Source: Pseudokordiimonas caeni
Lineage (GTDB): Bacteria; Pseudomonadota; Alphaproteobacteria; Sphingomonadales; Kordiimonadaceae
DNA length: 64,000 nucleotides
Assembly (NCBI RefSeq): GCF_026719705.1
Contig: NZ_JAPPRR010000002.1
Location: 373,091-437,090 of the forward strand
Direction: 5' to 3'
Shown: positions 28,456 to 38,624 of the stretch, one piece after another
Layout: each line of letters opens with the position of its first letter
How positions within the stretch are numbered: position 1 is the stretch's first letter
Program-made: the position numbers and the translations under genes
The notes under the pieces: generated by a model
The model's input: only the letters and a program-made list of their open reading frames with translations
Databases searched by the model: none
Told to the model about the DNA's origin: nothing

Positions 28456-31220
28456 CGGTCAGGAACCGCCGCGGCATCATCAACCGGAAAGACCTTGTCG
28501 CCGCGCTTGAGGCGATGGTCGAGACCGTCCCGCAGGCGGACTGGCAAGCCGAGCTGGTGCGTCACCTGAAGGGGGCGCACAAGGCGGGCTGGGCCGAGGT
28601 GAAACGCCGCTTCGTCGAAGAGGGTGACAAGGGCCGCGACAGCGCCGAAGCGCTTGCCTATCTGATGGACCAGATATTGGTCACCCTTGCCGATTTCGTG
28701 ACGACACACGTCTATCCCCTCTCGAACCCGACCGCATCCGAACGTCTGGCACTTGTGGCTGTTGGCGGATACGGGCGCGGCGAGCTGGCGCCTTTCTCGG
28801 ACATCGATCTTCTGTTCCTCATTCCCTACAAGGCCACCGCCTGGGCCGAGCAGGTGGCGGAATATATGCTCTACGTCCTCTGGGACCTCGGCCTGAAGGT
28901 CGGCCACGCAACACGGAGTCCCGAGGATTGCTGGCGGCTCGCCAAGGAAGACCTGACGATCAAGACCTCGCTTCTGGAATCGCGCTTCCTGTGGGGGGAC
29001 GAACCCCTGTTCAACGCCGCCGCCACGGGCTTCATCCGGCGTGTCGTCACCGGTACCGGCCCCGCCTTCGTGGAAGCCAAGCTTGCCGAACGCGACAGCC
29101 GCCACCAGAAGCTCGGTGACAGCCGCTATGTGGTGGAGCCCAACATCAAGGAAGGCAAGGGCGGCCTCCGCGACCTGCATACCCTGTGGTGGATCGCCCG
29201 CTATCTTTATGGCGGTATCGAAAAGCTGAAGATTGATGCGGGCGGCGTGTTGACCGACCGCGAGTTCAAGCAGTTTGCCAAGGCCGAAAGCTTCCTCTGG
29301 ACCGTGCGGGTGGCGCTTCACTATCTGGCGGGCCGCGCCGAGGAACGCCTGACATTCGACCTGCAGCGCGCACTTGCCGACATGCTGCAATATAAGGCGC
29401 ACCCGGGGGCATCCGGCGTCGAGCGCTTCATGAAGCATTATTTCCTGACCGCCAAACAGGTGGGGGACCTGACCCGCATCTTCTGCGCGGTGCTGGAAGA
29501 CCGACACCAGAAAAAGTCGCTGCTGTCGCGCCTGCGCCGCAAGAAAACGATCCAGGGTTTTGCCATCGATGCGGGGCGCCTCAGCATTGTAGGCCCGGAC
29601 GACTTCAAGAATGACCCGGCCGCCATGATCCGTATTTTTGCCGTGGCGGACCACGAAGGGCTGGATATTCACCCCGATGCCCTGCGTGCCATCCAGCGGC
29701 ACCTGTCGCGCATCACCGAAAAGGTGCGCAACGACCCGCAGGCAAACGAAGATTTCCTCTCCGTCCTCACCAGCATGAAAGACGGCGAGGCGAACCTGCG
29801 CCGCATGAACGAGGCTGGCGTGTTTGGCCAGTTCATCCCGGATTTCGGCCGCGTGGTCGCCCAGATGCAATTCGACATGTATCACCATTATACGGTCGAC
29901 GAGCACACGATCCGCGCTATCGGGCTTCTGTCGCGCATTGAAAAAGGTGAGCTCAAGTCCGATCACCCGTTGTCATCGGACGTGATCCAGAAGGTAATCA
30001 GCCGCCGCGTCCTGTATGTCGCGGTGCTTTTGCATGATGTGGCGAAGGGCCGGGGCGGCGATCATTCGATCGTCGGCGCCGAGGTTGCTGAAAAGCTTTG
30101 CCCGCGCCTCGGGCTGAAGCCCGCCGAAACCGAAACCGTCGCCTGGCTGGTGCGCTGGCACCTTCTGATGAGCCACACCGCTTTCAAGCGTGACCTTTCG
30201 GACCACAAGACGATCCTCGATTTCTGCGCCGTGGTGAAAAGCCCCGAAAGGCTGCGCCTGCTGTTGGTGCTGACCGTTGTCGATATCCGCGCGGTGGGCC
30301 CCGGCGTGTGGAACGGCTGGAAAGGCCAGCTGCTGCGTGATCTTTATTATGCGGCCGAGGAAGTGCTTCTGGCCGGTCACGCCACCACCGGCCGCAATGC
30401 CCGTGTCGCCGCCCGCAAGGAAGCCGTCCGCGAGCGCCTGAAGGACTGGAGCGACCGTCGCTTCAAGGCGCATGCCGACCGCATGCTTGATGCCTACTGG
30501 ATCGCCGAAGACGACGACACGATCGTCCAGAATGCCGAACTGATCCGCAAGACCGACGACAAGAAGCAGCTTCTGGGTGTTGTTGCCCGCGTCGAGCCCA
30601 CGCAGGATATGACGCAGGTATCGGTCTATACCGAAGACCATCCCGGCCTGTTCGCCCGGATCGCCGGGGCGCTGGGCATCGCCGGGGCCTCGATCATGGG
30701 GGCCAAGATTCACACCAGCCGCGACGGCATGGCCATCGACAACTTCATTGTTCAAAGCCTTGACGGCAGTGCCTTTGACGGCCGCCGCCAGCTCGACAAG
30801 CTTGAAGGCATCATCCTTGATACGCTCGGCGGCAATGTGATGCCGAAGGAACAGCTGCAGAAGCGCCGCATCCTTGGCCGTCATACCGACAGTTTCGAAA
30901 TCGAATCCGTAATCCTGATCGACAACCGCGCCTCCAACTGGTCAACCGTGATCGAGGTGAATGCCAAGGACCGGCCCGGCCTTCTCTATGACCTCGCCTA
31001 TGCGCTTTACCGGCTGAAGCTTTCGATCTTCTCGGCGCATGTGGCGACCTACGGCGAACGCGCGGTGGACGTTTTCTATGTGCGCGATCTTGTCGGCCAG
31101 AAGATCACCAACAAGGTGCGGCTGAGGAACATCGAAGCCAAGCTGCAACGCGCCGCCGACGGTCTGCCCATCTTCGAGAAGGACGACAGCGCCAGCGCCG
31201 TCCTCGAGATCGACATCTGA
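28452..31220 (+). CDS. glnD: Bifunctional PII uridylyltransferase/uridylyl-removing enzyme
   Basis: A 922-residue GlnD. The nucleotidyltransferase site is [17 protein letters not shown] near residue 100. The HD domain, which removes UMP, has [15 protein letters not shown] near residue 530. Two ACT domains at the C-terminus sense glutamine; both are visible as [15 protein letters not shown] and [15 protein letters not shown]. It modifies PII proteins in response to nitrogen status. The order mutS-glnD-murJ-trpS supports the call. Confidence 0.97.
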   Translation: MTVRNRRGIINRKDLVAALEAMVETVPQADWQAELVRHLKGAHKAGWAEVKRRFVEEGDKGRDSAEALAYLMDQILVTLADFVTTHVYPLSNPTASERLALVAVGGYGRGELAPFSDIDLLFLIPYKATAWAEQVAEYMLYVLWDLGLKVGHATRSPEDCWRLAKEDLTIKTSLLESRFLWGDEPLFNAAATGFIRRVVTGTGPAFVEAKLAERDSRHQKLGDSRYVVEPNIKEGKGGLRDLHTLWWIARYLYGGIEKLKIDAGGVLTDREFKQFAKAESFLWTVRVALHYLAGRAEERLTFDLQRALADMLQYKAHPGASGVERFMKHYFLTAKQVGDLTRIFCAVLEDRHQKKSLLSRLRRKKTIQGFAIDAGRLSIVGPDDFKNDPAAMIRIFAVADHEGLDIHPDALRAIQRHLSRITEKVRNDPQANEDFLSVLTSMKDGEANLRRMNEAGVFGQFIPDFGRVVAQMQFDMYHHYTVDEHTIRAIGLLSRIEKGELKSDHPLSSDVIQKVISRRVLYVAVLLHDVAKGRGGDHSIVGAEVAEKLCPRLGLKPAETETVAWLVRWHLLMSHTAFKRDLSDHKTILDFCAVVKSPERLRLLLVLTVVDIRAVGPGVWNGWKGQLLRDLYYAAEEVLLAGHATTGRNARVAARKEAVRERLKDWSDRRFKAHADRMLDAYWIAEDDDTIVQNAELIRKTDDKKQLLGVVARVEPTQDMTQVSVYTEDHPGLFARIAGALGIAGASIMGAKIHTSRDGMAIDNFIVQSLDGSAFDGRRQLDKLEGIILDTLGGNVMPKEQLQKRRILGRHTDSFEIESVILIDNRASNWSTVIEVNAKDRPGLLYDLAYALYRLKLSIFSAHVATYGERAVDVFYVRDLVGQKITNKVRLRNIEAKLQRAADGLPIFEKDDSASAVLEIDI

Positions 31221-31242
31221 GTTTCCCGATGAGAAACCGTCC

Positions 31243-32802
31243 ATGAGCATCGCCAGCCGCATTTCCAAGGTCGGGGGCCTGACCCTCGTCTCCCGTCTGT
31301 TCGGCTTCATCCGTGACATGCTGATGGCGCGCTATCTGGGTGCAGGGATGGCGGCCGACGCCTTCTTCATCGCCTTCAAGCTGCCCAACTTTTTCAGACG
31401 ACTTTTTGCCGAAGGCGCCTTTTCAGCCGGCTTCGTACCGCTCTTCTCCCGCCTTCTCGGCAAGGACGTGACGCCTGAAAGCCATGCCGCCGCCGAAGCC
31501 TTTGCGGGCCGGGTGCTGTCCGTCCTCTTGCCCGTCCTCTTCGTCTTTCTTCTCATCATGGAAGCCGCGATGGTGCCGGTGATGCTGGGGCTGACGGGCG
31601 GGTTCGAAGGCGACGCGGAGAAATTCGCGCTGACGGTGGAGCTTGGCCGGCTGGCCTTCCCCTACCTGATGCTCGTTTCGCTCGTCTCGATGCTCGCGGG
31701 CATGCTCAATGCGTTCGACCGCTACGCGGCGGCGGCCTTCGTGCCCACACTCCTCAATTTCTTCATGATCGGCGCGCTCCTCACCGCCCCCGAGGGCGAG
31801 GCAATGGCGCGGTGGCTGGCGGTGGCCGTATCGCTTTCCGGTCTCGCGCAGTTCATCTGGCTTTTCGTGGCCGCAAAGCGCGCCGGCATCCATCTGAAGC
31901 TTTCGATGCCGAAACTCAGCCCCGATGTACGGGAGCTTCTGAAAGTGGTTGGCCCCGCTGCCATCGGCGCAGGTGTCATGCAGCTCAATCTCCTGATCGA
32001 CCTCGCCCTTGCCGCCCGTTTCCTGCCCGAAGGTTCGGTATCCTGGCTTTTCTATGCCGACCGGCTGAACCAGCTGCCGCTTGGCGTGATCGGTGTGGCT
32101 GTCGGCACCGTGTTGCTGCCATCGATTTCCCGACTTCTGGGTTCGGGTGACGTGGCGGGTGCCAACGCACAAACGAACCGCGCCATCGAATTCGCGCTGA
32201 CGCTCACTCTGCCCGCCGCCGTGGCGCTCATCATGGTGGCGCCCGAAATCATCGCCACACTTTTCGAGCGGGAAGCCTTCACGACGAACGACACAGCGAT
32301 GACAGCCACCGCCCTTGCCGTTTTCGCGGCAGGCCTGCCTGCCTTCGTGCTGGGAAAAACGCTGACCCCCGGCTATTTCGCGCGCAAGGATACCCGCACA
32401 CCGGTGCGTTTCGCCATCGTCGCCGTTGTTGCCAACACAGCCTTGAGCCTTCTTCTCATCCCGCATATCGCCCATGTGGGGCTCGCCGCCGCCTCGACGC
32501 TTTCCTCATGGCTCAATGTCGCCATGCTCTATTGGGGCCTCCACACCCGCGGCCATCTGATGATCGAACGGGTGACGCTGGTGCGCACGGCAAAAGCGCT
32601 CGCCGCCGCCATCCTGATGGGCACAGTGCTCGCGGGCCTCAGCCACCTGATGGCCGACACCTTCCGGGCGGACGGGCTGGAGCGGATCGGCGCACTGGCC
32701 CTTCTCGTGATCGCCGGGCTTGTCGTCTATTTCAGCCTTGCGGTCCTCACCGGCGCCATCCGCATGGTGGACTTCCGCCGCATCATCAAGCGCGGCGCTT
32801 GA
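31243..32802 (+). CDS. murJ: Lipid II flippase MurJ
   Basis: A 519-residue inner-membrane protein with about 14 hydrophobic segments. It starts with VGGLTLVSRLFGFIRDMLMA and has KLPNFFRRLFAEGAFSAGFVP, both signatures of MurJ/MviN. It moves the peptidoglycan precursor lipid II across the inner membrane. It follows glnD after 22 bases and is followed by trpS. Confidence 0.96.
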   Translation: MSIASRISKVGGLTLVSRLFGFIRDMLMARYLGAGMAADAFFIAFKLPNFFRRLFAEGAFSAGFVPLFSRLLGKDVTPESHAAAEAFAGRVLSVLLPVLFVFLLIMEAAMVPVMLGLTGGFEGDAEKFALTVELGRLAFPYLMLVSLVSMLAGMLNAFDRYAAAAFVPTLLNFFMIGALLTAPEGEAMARWLAVAVSLSGLAQFIWLFVAAKRAGIHLKLSMPKLSPDVRELLKVVGPAAIGAGVMQLNLLIDLALAARFLPEGSVSWLFYADRLNQLPLGVIGVAVGTVLLPSISRLLGSGDVAGANAQTNRAIEFALTLTLPAAVALIMVAPEIIATLFEREAFTTNDTAMTATALAVFAAGLPAFVLGKTLTPGYFARKDTRTPVRFAIVAVVANTALSLLLIPHIAHVGLAAASTLSSWLNVAMLYWGLHTRGHLMIERVTLVRTAKALAAAILMGTVLAGLSHLMADTFRADGLERIGALALLVIAGLVVYFSLAVLTGAIRMVDFRRIIKRGA

Positions 32803-32881
32803 CCGGCCCTCACGCGCTTGCCATAAGCCATTTCGAGCAATCCGCTCCTGATCTGAGCCCGTCCACAGGGAGAAACCAATC

Positions 32882-33910
32882 GTGACCGACACTCAGCCCG
32901 CAACCCGCACCTTCCCGAACCGCGTCTTTTCCGGCGCGCAGCCAAGCGGCAACATGCATCTTGGCAATTATCTCGGTGCTTTCCGCAACTGGGTGAAGCT
33001 GCAGGACAGCTTCGAATGCATCTACTGCGTGGTGGATATGCATGCGATCACGGTGTGGCAGGACCCCGCCGATCTGGTGGCGCAGACGCGCGAAGCCGCT
33101 GCCGCCTATATCGCGGCCGGCGTGAACCCTGAAAAATCCATCCTTTTCAACCAGAGCCAGGTTTCGGGCCATGCCGAGCTTGCGTGGATTTTCAACTGCG
33201 TGTCGCGCCTTGGCTGGCTCAACCGTATGACCCAGTTCAAGGACAAGGCCGGCAAGAACCGCGAGAATGCCTCCACCGGGCTTTATGTCTATCCGAACCT
33301 GATGGCGGCGGACATCCTCCTGTATCAGGCAACCCACGTGCCGGTGGGCGAAGACCAGAAGCAGCATCTGGAACTGACCCGCGACATTGCCCAGAAGTTC
33401 AACAATGACTTCGGGGTCGAGATGTTCCCGCTGACCGAGCCGATCATTCAGGAAGAAGGCGCGCGGATCATGAGCCTGCGCGACGGTTCGGCCAAGATGT
33501 CGAAATCCGATCCTTCGGAATATAGCCGCATCAACCTGAATGACGACGCAGACGCCATCGCCCTGAAGATCCGCAAGGCGAAGACAGACCCCGAGCCCCT
33601 GCCGGCCCTTGCCAAGGATCTGGAAGGCCGCCCGGAAGCGCTGAACCTTGTCGGCATCTATGCAGCCCTCACCGACCGCACCCGCGACAGTGTCTGCACC
33701 GAGTTCGAGGGTCAGGGCTTTGCCGAGTTCAAGAAGGCGCTGACAGACGTGGCGGTCAGCAAACTGTCGCCCATCACCGGGGAAATGCGCCGCCTGATCG
33801 CTGCGCCCGACCATATCGATGCGGTGCTACGGCAAGGGGCCGAGCGCGCGGCCGCCATCGCTGCGCCCATTCTCAAAGATGTGAAAAAGGCGGTCGGCTT
33901 CATCGGCTGA
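32882..33910 (+). CDS. trpS: Tryptophanyl-tRNA synthetase
   Basis: A 342-residue class I synthetase. The HIGH-like motif is in [17 protein letters not shown] near residue 20, and the KMSKS motif is in [14 protein letters not shown] near residue 200. The [19 protein letters not shown]-type segment is also present (here [18 protein letters not shown]). The start codon is GTG with GGGAG nine bases upstream. It charges tRNA-Trp. Confidence 0.97.
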   Translation: MTDTQPATRTFPNRVFSGAQPSGNMHLGNYLGAFRNWVKLQDSFECIYCVVDMHAITVWQDPADLVAQTREAAAAYIAAGVNPEKSILFNQSQVSGHAELAWIFNCVSRLGWLNRMTQFKDKAGKNRENASTGLYVYPNLMAADILLYQATHVPVGEDQKQHLELTRDIAQKFNNDFGVEMFPLTEPIIQEEGARIMSLRDGSAKMSKSDPSEYSRINLNDDADAIALKIRKAKTDPEPLPALAKDLEGRPEALNLVGIYAALTDRTRDSVCTEFEGQGFAEFKKALTDVAVSKLSPITGEMRRLIAAPDHIDAVLRQGAERAAAIAAPILKDVKKAVGFIG

Positions 33911-34046
33911 CCGCTGTTTTCCTTGTTCAGCGCGCGTTCAGCGTACCTGGCATAGATTCAGATCAAAGAATGCCCCGAACAGGCACGCTAGACTCGGGCG
34001 CAATGGCCCTATACGCTCGGGCCTGATGCCCCTCAACGAGGATGAC

Positions 34047-34670
34047 ATGATGTTGAAGCAACTGAAAACGCTGGTGATCGTGGCTGCTGCCGGTTTCGCA
34101 GCCGCCTGTACGCCAATGTTCCGTAGTGACGTATCGACCTTCCACTCGAATTTTGCGCCGTCCGGCCAGACCATCGCGCTGACGCCGATGAACCCGGACC
34201 GCCGCGACAGCCTTGAGTTTCGCCAGTATGCCAATGCGATCGGCCTGCAGCTCGGGCGTTATGGCTTCCGGCAGGCGGGCGAAGCCGAGCCCGACCTGAT
34301 TGCCGGTTTTGACATCACGATCAACGACGGTCGCGAAAAGATCGAGACCTACCCCTCGGCCGGGCGCTCTTCCTTCTGGTACAGCCGGCACTATTGGGGC
34401 TTCTGGGGGCCGTATGACCCCTTCTTCGACGCCCGTTTCCACGACGAACTGCGCGCCACGACCGTTTACCGGGTGGAGCTTCGCGTGGAGCTGCGCAAGA
34501 AAGACGGCACGATGCTCTATGAAGGCCGCGCCGAAACCGAGACGCGCTCGAACAACCTGCCGAAGATCGTACCGCTTCTGGCCGAGGCCCTGTTTCAGGA
34601 ATTCCCCGGCCCGAACGGACAGACGCGCCATGTGAAGCTGGACCTGACGGACCGCAACGATCTCGACTGA
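34047..34670 (+). CDS. DUF4136-type lipoprotein
   Basis: A 207-residue protein with a lipoprotein signal; the candidate lipid-modified cysteine is C21 in GFAAACTP, though the lipobox has alanines where leucine is usual. The rest fits DUF4136: FHSNFAPSGQTIALTP, then GLQLGRYGFRQAGEAEPDLIAGF, and a tyrosine/tryptophan-rich middle. The start at the first ATG of an ATGATG pair follows CGAGGATG. Function unknown; probably anchored in the outer or inner membrane facing the periplasm. A terminator follows. Confidence 0.75.
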   Translation: MMLKQLKTLVIVAAAGFAAACTPMFRSDVSTFHSNFAPSGQTIALTPMNPDRRDSLEFRQYANAIGLQLGRYGFRQAGEAEPDLIAGFDITINDGREKIETYPSAGRSSFWYSRHYWGFWGPYDPFFDARFHDELRATTVYRVELRVELRKKDGTMLYEGRAETETRSNNLPKIVPLLAEALFQEFPGPNGQTRHVKLDLTDRNDLD

Positions 34671-34699
34671 CCAGCCTAACACCATACAAGCCTTTGAGA

Positions 34700-34730
34700 A
34701 GCCCTGCCCTTTCCGGCGGGGCTTTTTCTT
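34700..34730 (+). terminator. Rho-independent terminator of the lipoprotein gene
   Basis: AGCCCTGCC (34700-34708) pairs with GGCGGGGCT (34715-34723) around a six-base loop and is followed by five T residues, then CTT. One pair is T-G. This is a textbook intrinsic terminator for the gene ending at 34670. Confidence 0.85.
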
Positions 34731-34766
34731 GTCGGAAAGCTGGTATCGGGCGGCTTACCAATTTTG

Positions 34767-34794
34767 TTGACAGCTTGTCGATTCAGTGTACTTT
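34767..34794 (+). promoter_or_regulatory. Promoter of the membrane protein/winged-helix regulator operon
   Basis: A perfect -35 TTGACA (34767-34772) is followed after 16 bases by TACTTT (34789-34794), a fair -10. The ATG at 34827 follows at a suitable distance with GGAGA as ribosome binding site. Confidence 0.6.
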
Positions 34795-34806
34795 GTATTT
34801 CAAAGT
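34790..34806. promoter_or_regulatory. Operator candidate ACTTTG-N5-CAAAGT over the -10 box
   Basis: A perfect inverted repeat with six-base arms (34790-34795 and 34801-34806) overlaps the -10 box and the likely start of transcription. The second gene of the operon encodes a winged-helix regulator, so simple autorepression is the natural reading. Confidence 0.6.
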
Positions 34807-34826
34807 TCTTTGCATGGAGATTCAAT

Positions 34827-35447
34827 ATGACTGACGAGTTTGATGTCGACGATGGGAACCGGGTCGCAAACCCGGCTGGCGATCTCGCGCTCATTCGCGC
34901 GATGATGGATGCCGGTCGCCGCCGCGCCGGAATCGACGGCGCCCATATGATCATCTGGGGCGCCATTCTCGGGATTGCCTTTCTCGTTCAATATGCGTCG
35001 GCTGTCGGACGCCTGCCGGAACTATTCATCGAGATCTGGATGCCTGCCTTCCTGATCGGCTTTCCCCTGTCCTTCTGGATCGGCCGACGCACATCGTGCG
35101 AAGCCGAGCGCAACAATATCGCACTTGCCGCCTATGGCACCGTCTGGCTCGCCATCGGCGTGGTAATGACACTGTATCTGATCGGTGGTGTTTCGAGCGG
35201 CCAATTCGATGGAGGGACCGCCACACTGCTTGCCTGCAGCCTGTTCGGCACCGCCTACTTTGTGGTCGCGAAGGTCACCCGGCTTTCCTGGATGTATGCC
35301 TGTGCGGCCGGCTGGTGGCTCTTTTTCTTCCAGGTGACGATGCTGCCGAATATCGATTCCGAAATCCTGCTGCAGATGGCCGGCGCCTGCTTCCTTCTCG
35401 TGCTGCTTCCCGGCCTCGTGCTTCGGCGCATGGCTGGCAAGGCATAG
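34827..35447 (+). CDS. Four- to six-helix membrane protein paired with a winged-helix regulator
   Basis: A 206-residue protein with an acidic N-terminus of about 45 residues, then about five or six hydrophobic segments (starting at MIIWGAILGIAFLVQYA near residue 40). I do not recognise a named family. Pairs of a small membrane protein and an HTH_34-type regulator are common in bacteria, and the regulator here starts 15 bases downstream. GGAGA six bases before the ATG decides the start. The membrane protein may sense or transport something that controls the regulator; this is inference from pairing. Confidence 0.75.
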   Translation: MTDEFDVDDGNRVANPAGDLALIRAMMDAGRRRAGIDGAHMIIWGAILGIAFLVQYASAVGRLPELFIEIWMPAFLIGFPLSFWIGRRTSCEAERNNIALAAYGTVWLAIGVVMTLYLIGGVSSGQFDGGTATLLACSLFGTAYFVVAKVTRLSWMYACAAGWWLFFFQVTMLPNIDSEILLQMAGACFLLVLLPGLVLRRMAGKA

Positions 35448-35462
35448 TCGGGCCAGACGAAT

Positions 35463-35774
35463 ATGAGCGGGTTCGACCACAAGAAGCTTGATGAAGTCAT
35501 CCACGGCCGGGTGCGGCTTGCGGTGATGTCCTACCTGATGACGGCCAGAAGCGCCGACTTCACCGAGCTCAAATCTGCCCTTGAGGTGTCGGACGGAAAC
35601 CTTTCCACCCACCTCAAGAAGCTGGAGGACGCGGGCTTTGTCCTCCAGCAAAAAGGGTTCGCCGGGCGCAAACCGCAAACGACGGTACGCCTGACCGAAG
35701 CCGGGGATGCCGCTTTCCGGCGGTATCTCGAAGAAATCGCCGCCATGCTCGGCACCGGCCGGGCCGGCGAGTGA
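35463..35774 (+). CDS. Winged-helix transcriptional regulator (HTH_34 type)
   Basis: A 103-residue single-domain DNA-binding protein. The MarR-like core is RLAVMSYLMTARSADFTELKSAL, followed by the recognition helix VSDGNLSTHLKKLEDAGFV and the wing GFAGRKPQTTVRLTEAG; long segments are given only in part. It is in one operon with the membrane protein upstream and probably binds the palindrome at 34790-34806. No cysteine cluster or ligand domain is present, so the signal must come from the N-terminal contacts or the partner. Confidence 0.88.
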   Translation: MSGFDHKKLDEVIHGRVRLAVMSYLMTARSADFTELKSALEVSDGNLSTHLKKLEDAGFVLQQKGFAGRKPQTTVRLTEAGDAAFRRYLEEIAAMLGTGRAGE

Positions 35775-35865
35775 GACGATAAAAAAAGACTATACGACAG
35801 ACGACAGCAACCGACCCACCAGAGCCGAAAAACGGCCCGGGTCACGACCAGCGAGGAGAAACCCG

Positions 35866-36355
35866 ATGTCCCCTTTTGCCATCCTGCATGTGAGTGCCGT
35901 GTTCGTTTCTTACGCGTCCGCCATCGGCATTGCCTTCGCCCCTATTGGCAGCCGCAGTCACAAGCTTTGGGGCCGCGCCTATGCCGGTGGCATGCTGACA
36001 ACGGCCCTCTCGGGCTTCGGCATGTATAATTTCGGCGGCCCGTCGATGTTTCACATCTTTTCCATCGTCACCATCACCGGCATCACGCTGGGGCTCAGGT
36101 CGATCTGGAAATTCTCAAAAAACGCGGGACAAGAAGTATCTGGCCGGCCACTATTTCCACATGGCCTACAGCTTCATGGGGCTGAATATGGCAGCCGCCG
36201 GCCAGACGCTACGGCTTTATGATTTCGGCAGCTTCGACGCCTATCTCATCGCGATGGGCATCACCTTCACGCTGATCGGCTTCGCCGCGCGGGCGCTGAT
36301 CCGGGGCTGGTTCCGCGCCCGGATCGCACCGCGCTTTGGTATCAGGCTCGCTTAA
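35866..36355 (+). pseudogene. DUF2306-type membrane protein gene interrupted by a one-base frameshift
   Basis: The first reading frame starts at ATG 35866 (AGGAG upstream) and gives a normal membrane protein up to about residue 85 (GLRSIWKFSK). It then loses sense and runs on to a stop at 36222. The rest of the family sequence continues in another frame from about 36119 (RDKKYLAGHYFHMAYSFMG) to the stop at 36355. Removing one A from the six-A run at 36117-36122 joins the parts into a single protein of about 162 residues with four or five hydrophobic segments. It may be a true pseudogene, a sequencing error in the homopolymer, or slippage-corrected. Function of the family is unknown. Confidence 0.75.
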
Positions 36356-37251
36356 AGGCTGTTGTAAACGAACCCGATGAACATGCCCGGCCAGGCCTCG
36401 TTGTCCGTCTGCCACTTGGCGGGCATATCGGCAAGGGGCTTGGCCGCCACGATCGCCTCAAGGCTTTCGCCTTTTTTCTTCAGTGCTTCAACCCGGCTGC
36501 GCGCCTCGATCAGCATGTCGCGATATTCCGTCAGGCCGGCCTTGTCGGTGAGCGGGCCATGGCCCGGGATGATCACCGTCTTGTCGTCGGCAATCCGCAG
36601 GGCTTTCTCCGCTGCCGCGATGATGCCATTGATCGAACCGCCGCCATCAACATCGATGAAGGGGAAGCGGTTGTTGAAGAAGGTGTCGCCCATGTGAAGC
36701 GCATTGGAGCCCCGGAACCAGATGATGCTGTCGCCGTCCGTATGGGCGTTTTTCACATGGATGGCGCGGGCTTCCTCACCGTTGAAATGCAGGCTCAGCT
36801 CACTGTCGAAGGTAATTACCGGCAAGGCACCCGAAGGCGCAGGCGGATTCTTCATGTTGAAGGCCTTGACGAACGACCCGGCTGCCAGCCGCACCCGCAC
36901 ATTATCATGCGCCACGATCACGCTGCCGCCGGTGCCGAAATTCTCGTTCCCGCCCGTGTGGTCGCCGTGATAGTGCGTGTTGATGACATAGCGGATCGGC
37001 TGGTCGCTGATCCCCTTCACCGCCGCGCGAATCTTGGGCGTCAGCGGAGCATACTGGTCATCGATGATGAAGACGCCGTCAGCGCCCGATGATACCCCGA
37101 TATTGCCGCCCGCCCCGAACAGCACATGGATATTGCCGGCGGCTTTTTCGGCCGTCACTTCAACCTTGTCGAAATCCTGCGCCACAGCGGGCAGTGCTAT
37201 CGTCAGCGCGGCCAGTGCCCCGGCTGCGAGCAAATTTGTTGGTCGTTTCAT
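36352..37251 (-). CDS. Periplasmic metallo-beta-lactamase-fold hydrolase
   Basis: A 299-residue protein with a signal peptide (residues about 1-24, ending AVAQD). The zinc site HxHxDH is present in INTHYHGDHTGGN, with a later histidine in NAHTDGDSI and another in IIPGHGPLTD. The residue set fits class B beta-lactamase-fold hydrolases, but the substrate is not evident; a lactonase or esterase role is as likely as a beta-lactamase. The ATG at 37251 has GGAGGACAGGA upstream. Its stop interlocks with the stop of the convergent frameshifted gene in a TTAA. Confidence 0.85.
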   Translation of the reverse strand: MKRPTNLLAAGALAALTIALPAVAQDFDKVEVTAEKAAGNIHVLFGAGGNIGVSSGADGVFIIDDQYAPLTPKIRAAVKGISDQPIRYVINTHYHGDHTGGNENFGTGGSVIVAHDNVRVRLAAGSFVKAFNMKNPPAPSGALPVITFDSELSLHFNGEEARAIHVKNAHTDGDSIIWFRGSNALHMGDTFFNNRFPFIDVDGGGSINGIIAAAEKALRIADDKTVIIPGHGPLTDKAGLTEYRDMLIEARSRVEALKKKGESLEAIVAAKPLADMPAKWQTDNEAWPGMFIGFVYNSL

Positions 37252-37390
37252 TCCTGTCCTCCCTCTATTGCTTGTTTGGTCGGCATCCTGCCATGCTTTT
37301 GCCCACATATGTTTTCACTTTGCCGGGAGCGGCAAATAGGGCTAAACCTGAGCCGAATTCCGACTGTTACGATACCAAGGGGATAGTTAC

Positions 37391-38614
37391 GTGGACAAGC
37401 AGGTGATCGCGGTGATCTTCGGGGGCCGCAGTGTGGAGCATGATGTGAGCGTGCTCTCCGGCCTCCAGTTCCTCGAAGCGCTTGATCCCGGCCGCTATGA
37501 GGGTTTGCCTGTCTATGTGGATGCCCTCGGCCAGTGGTGGACGGGTGCGGCCCTCCTGAAGCGCAGCCGTTATCCGCTCACCGAAAAGGCCCCGAAGGAT
37601 CTGACGCCCGTCCAGCTTGATCTCGCCACCCCGGCAAATGGTCGCCCGCAGCTCGTCGGCACGCAGAAGGGCCTTCTGGGTGAAAAGCGGATCACGCTGG
37701 CCTTCGACCTGATGGTACCGGCGATCCATGGATCGAACGGCGAGGATGGTACCCTTTCCGGCCTTCTGGATTTCGCCGGGGTGCCCTATGCCGGCTGCCG
37801 CACGCTGGGTGCTGCCGCCACCATGGACAAGGCCTTTGCCAAGCGCACGGCGCGGGCGGCGGGCCTCAAGGTCCTGCCGGAACTCGTGGTCAGACGCCCG
37901 AAGGCCGGCACCTTCCTCGATACGAACCAGCTGATGAAGGATCTCGAGGCCGCCACCGGCCCCATCGCCTTCCCCTATATCGTAAAACCCAATAACCTCG
38001 GCTCATCGGTCGGTGTTTCGAAGGCCAAGGACGCGGACGGACTTGTGGCCGCGCTCATGAGTGCCTTCCGGCTGGATAGCGAAGTGATCGTCGAGCCGTT
38101 TGTCGCCAACCTCACCGAATATAACGTTGCCGTCCGCCGTGACGCCGATGGCACCATCCTTACCTCGGCGATCGAAGAACCGATGCGCGACGCCGACCTG
38201 CTGGACTTCAAGAACAAGTATCTGGCCGGCGGCACACCAGGCGGCGCCAAGCTCGACACGGGCCCGAGTGAAGGGATGGCGAGCCTCAACCGCACGCTCA
38301 ACCCGCCGAGCCTGTCGGCCACTGAGGACGCCTTCATCCGCGAAACGGCCAGTGCCATCTTTGATATCCTGTCGCTTGCGGGGTCGGTACGGATCGATTT
38401 CCTGTGCAACCGGGAAAGCGGTGATATTTGGCTGAATGAAGTGAACACTATCCCCGGCTCGTTCGGCTATTTCCTGTGGGAAGCGGCGGCGAAGCCCATC
38501 AGCTTCCTCGCGCTCACTGCCGCTATGATCGAGGAAGGCTTCCGCCTTTCCGCCGCGCGGCTCGGCAGCACGGACGGGGCATCCGTTGGCGCCGGTATCT
38601 TCGCGCGCGGATGA
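37391..38614 (+). CDS. D-alanine-D-alanine ligase-like ATP-grasp enzyme
   Basis: A 407-residue ATP-grasp ligase, longer than usual Ddl (about 300-370). It has FGGRSVEHDVSVLSG at the N-terminus, HGSNGEDGTLSGLLDFAGVPYAG, KPNNLGSSVGVSKA for ATP binding, and RIDFLCN with WLNEVNTIPG for magnesium. The start codon is GTG with AAGGGGAT upstream. It lies outside a peptidoglycan cluster and is followed by a hydrolase and a MurF-like ligase, so it could make D-Ala-D-Ala for the wall or another dipeptide for this operon. The ATP-grasp call is firm; the substrate is open. Confidence 0.85.
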   Translation: MDKQVIAVIFGGRSVEHDVSVLSGLQFLEALDPGRYEGLPVYVDALGQWWTGAALLKRSRYPLTEKAPKDLTPVQLDLATPANGRPQLVGTQKGLLGEKRITLAFDLMVPAIHGSNGEDGTLSGLLDFAGVPYAGCRTLGAAATMDKAFAKRTARAAGLKVLPELVVRRPKAGTFLDTNQLMKDLEAATGPIAFPYIVKPNNLGSSVGVSKAKDADGLVAALMSAFRLDSEVIVEPFVANLTEYNVAVRRDADGTILTSAIEEPMRDADLLDFKNKYLAGGTPGGAKLDTGPSEGMASLNRTLNPPSLSATEDAFIRETASAIFDILSLAGSVRIDFLCNRESGDIWLNEVNTIPGSFGYFLWEAAAKPISFLALTAAMIEEGFRLSAARLGSTDGASVGAGIFARG

Positions 38615-38624
38615 GCAACAAGGC

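Noticed and set aside
28419-29966. Open frame of 515 codons antisense to glnD
   Set aside because: Shadow of the glnD reading frame; no domain or ribosome binding site.
35707-36222. 171-codon frame as an intact gene
   Set aside because: Its first 53 residues overlap the end of the regulator gene, and its last 50 lose the family sequence after the six-A run; the real gene is the frameshifted 35866-36355.
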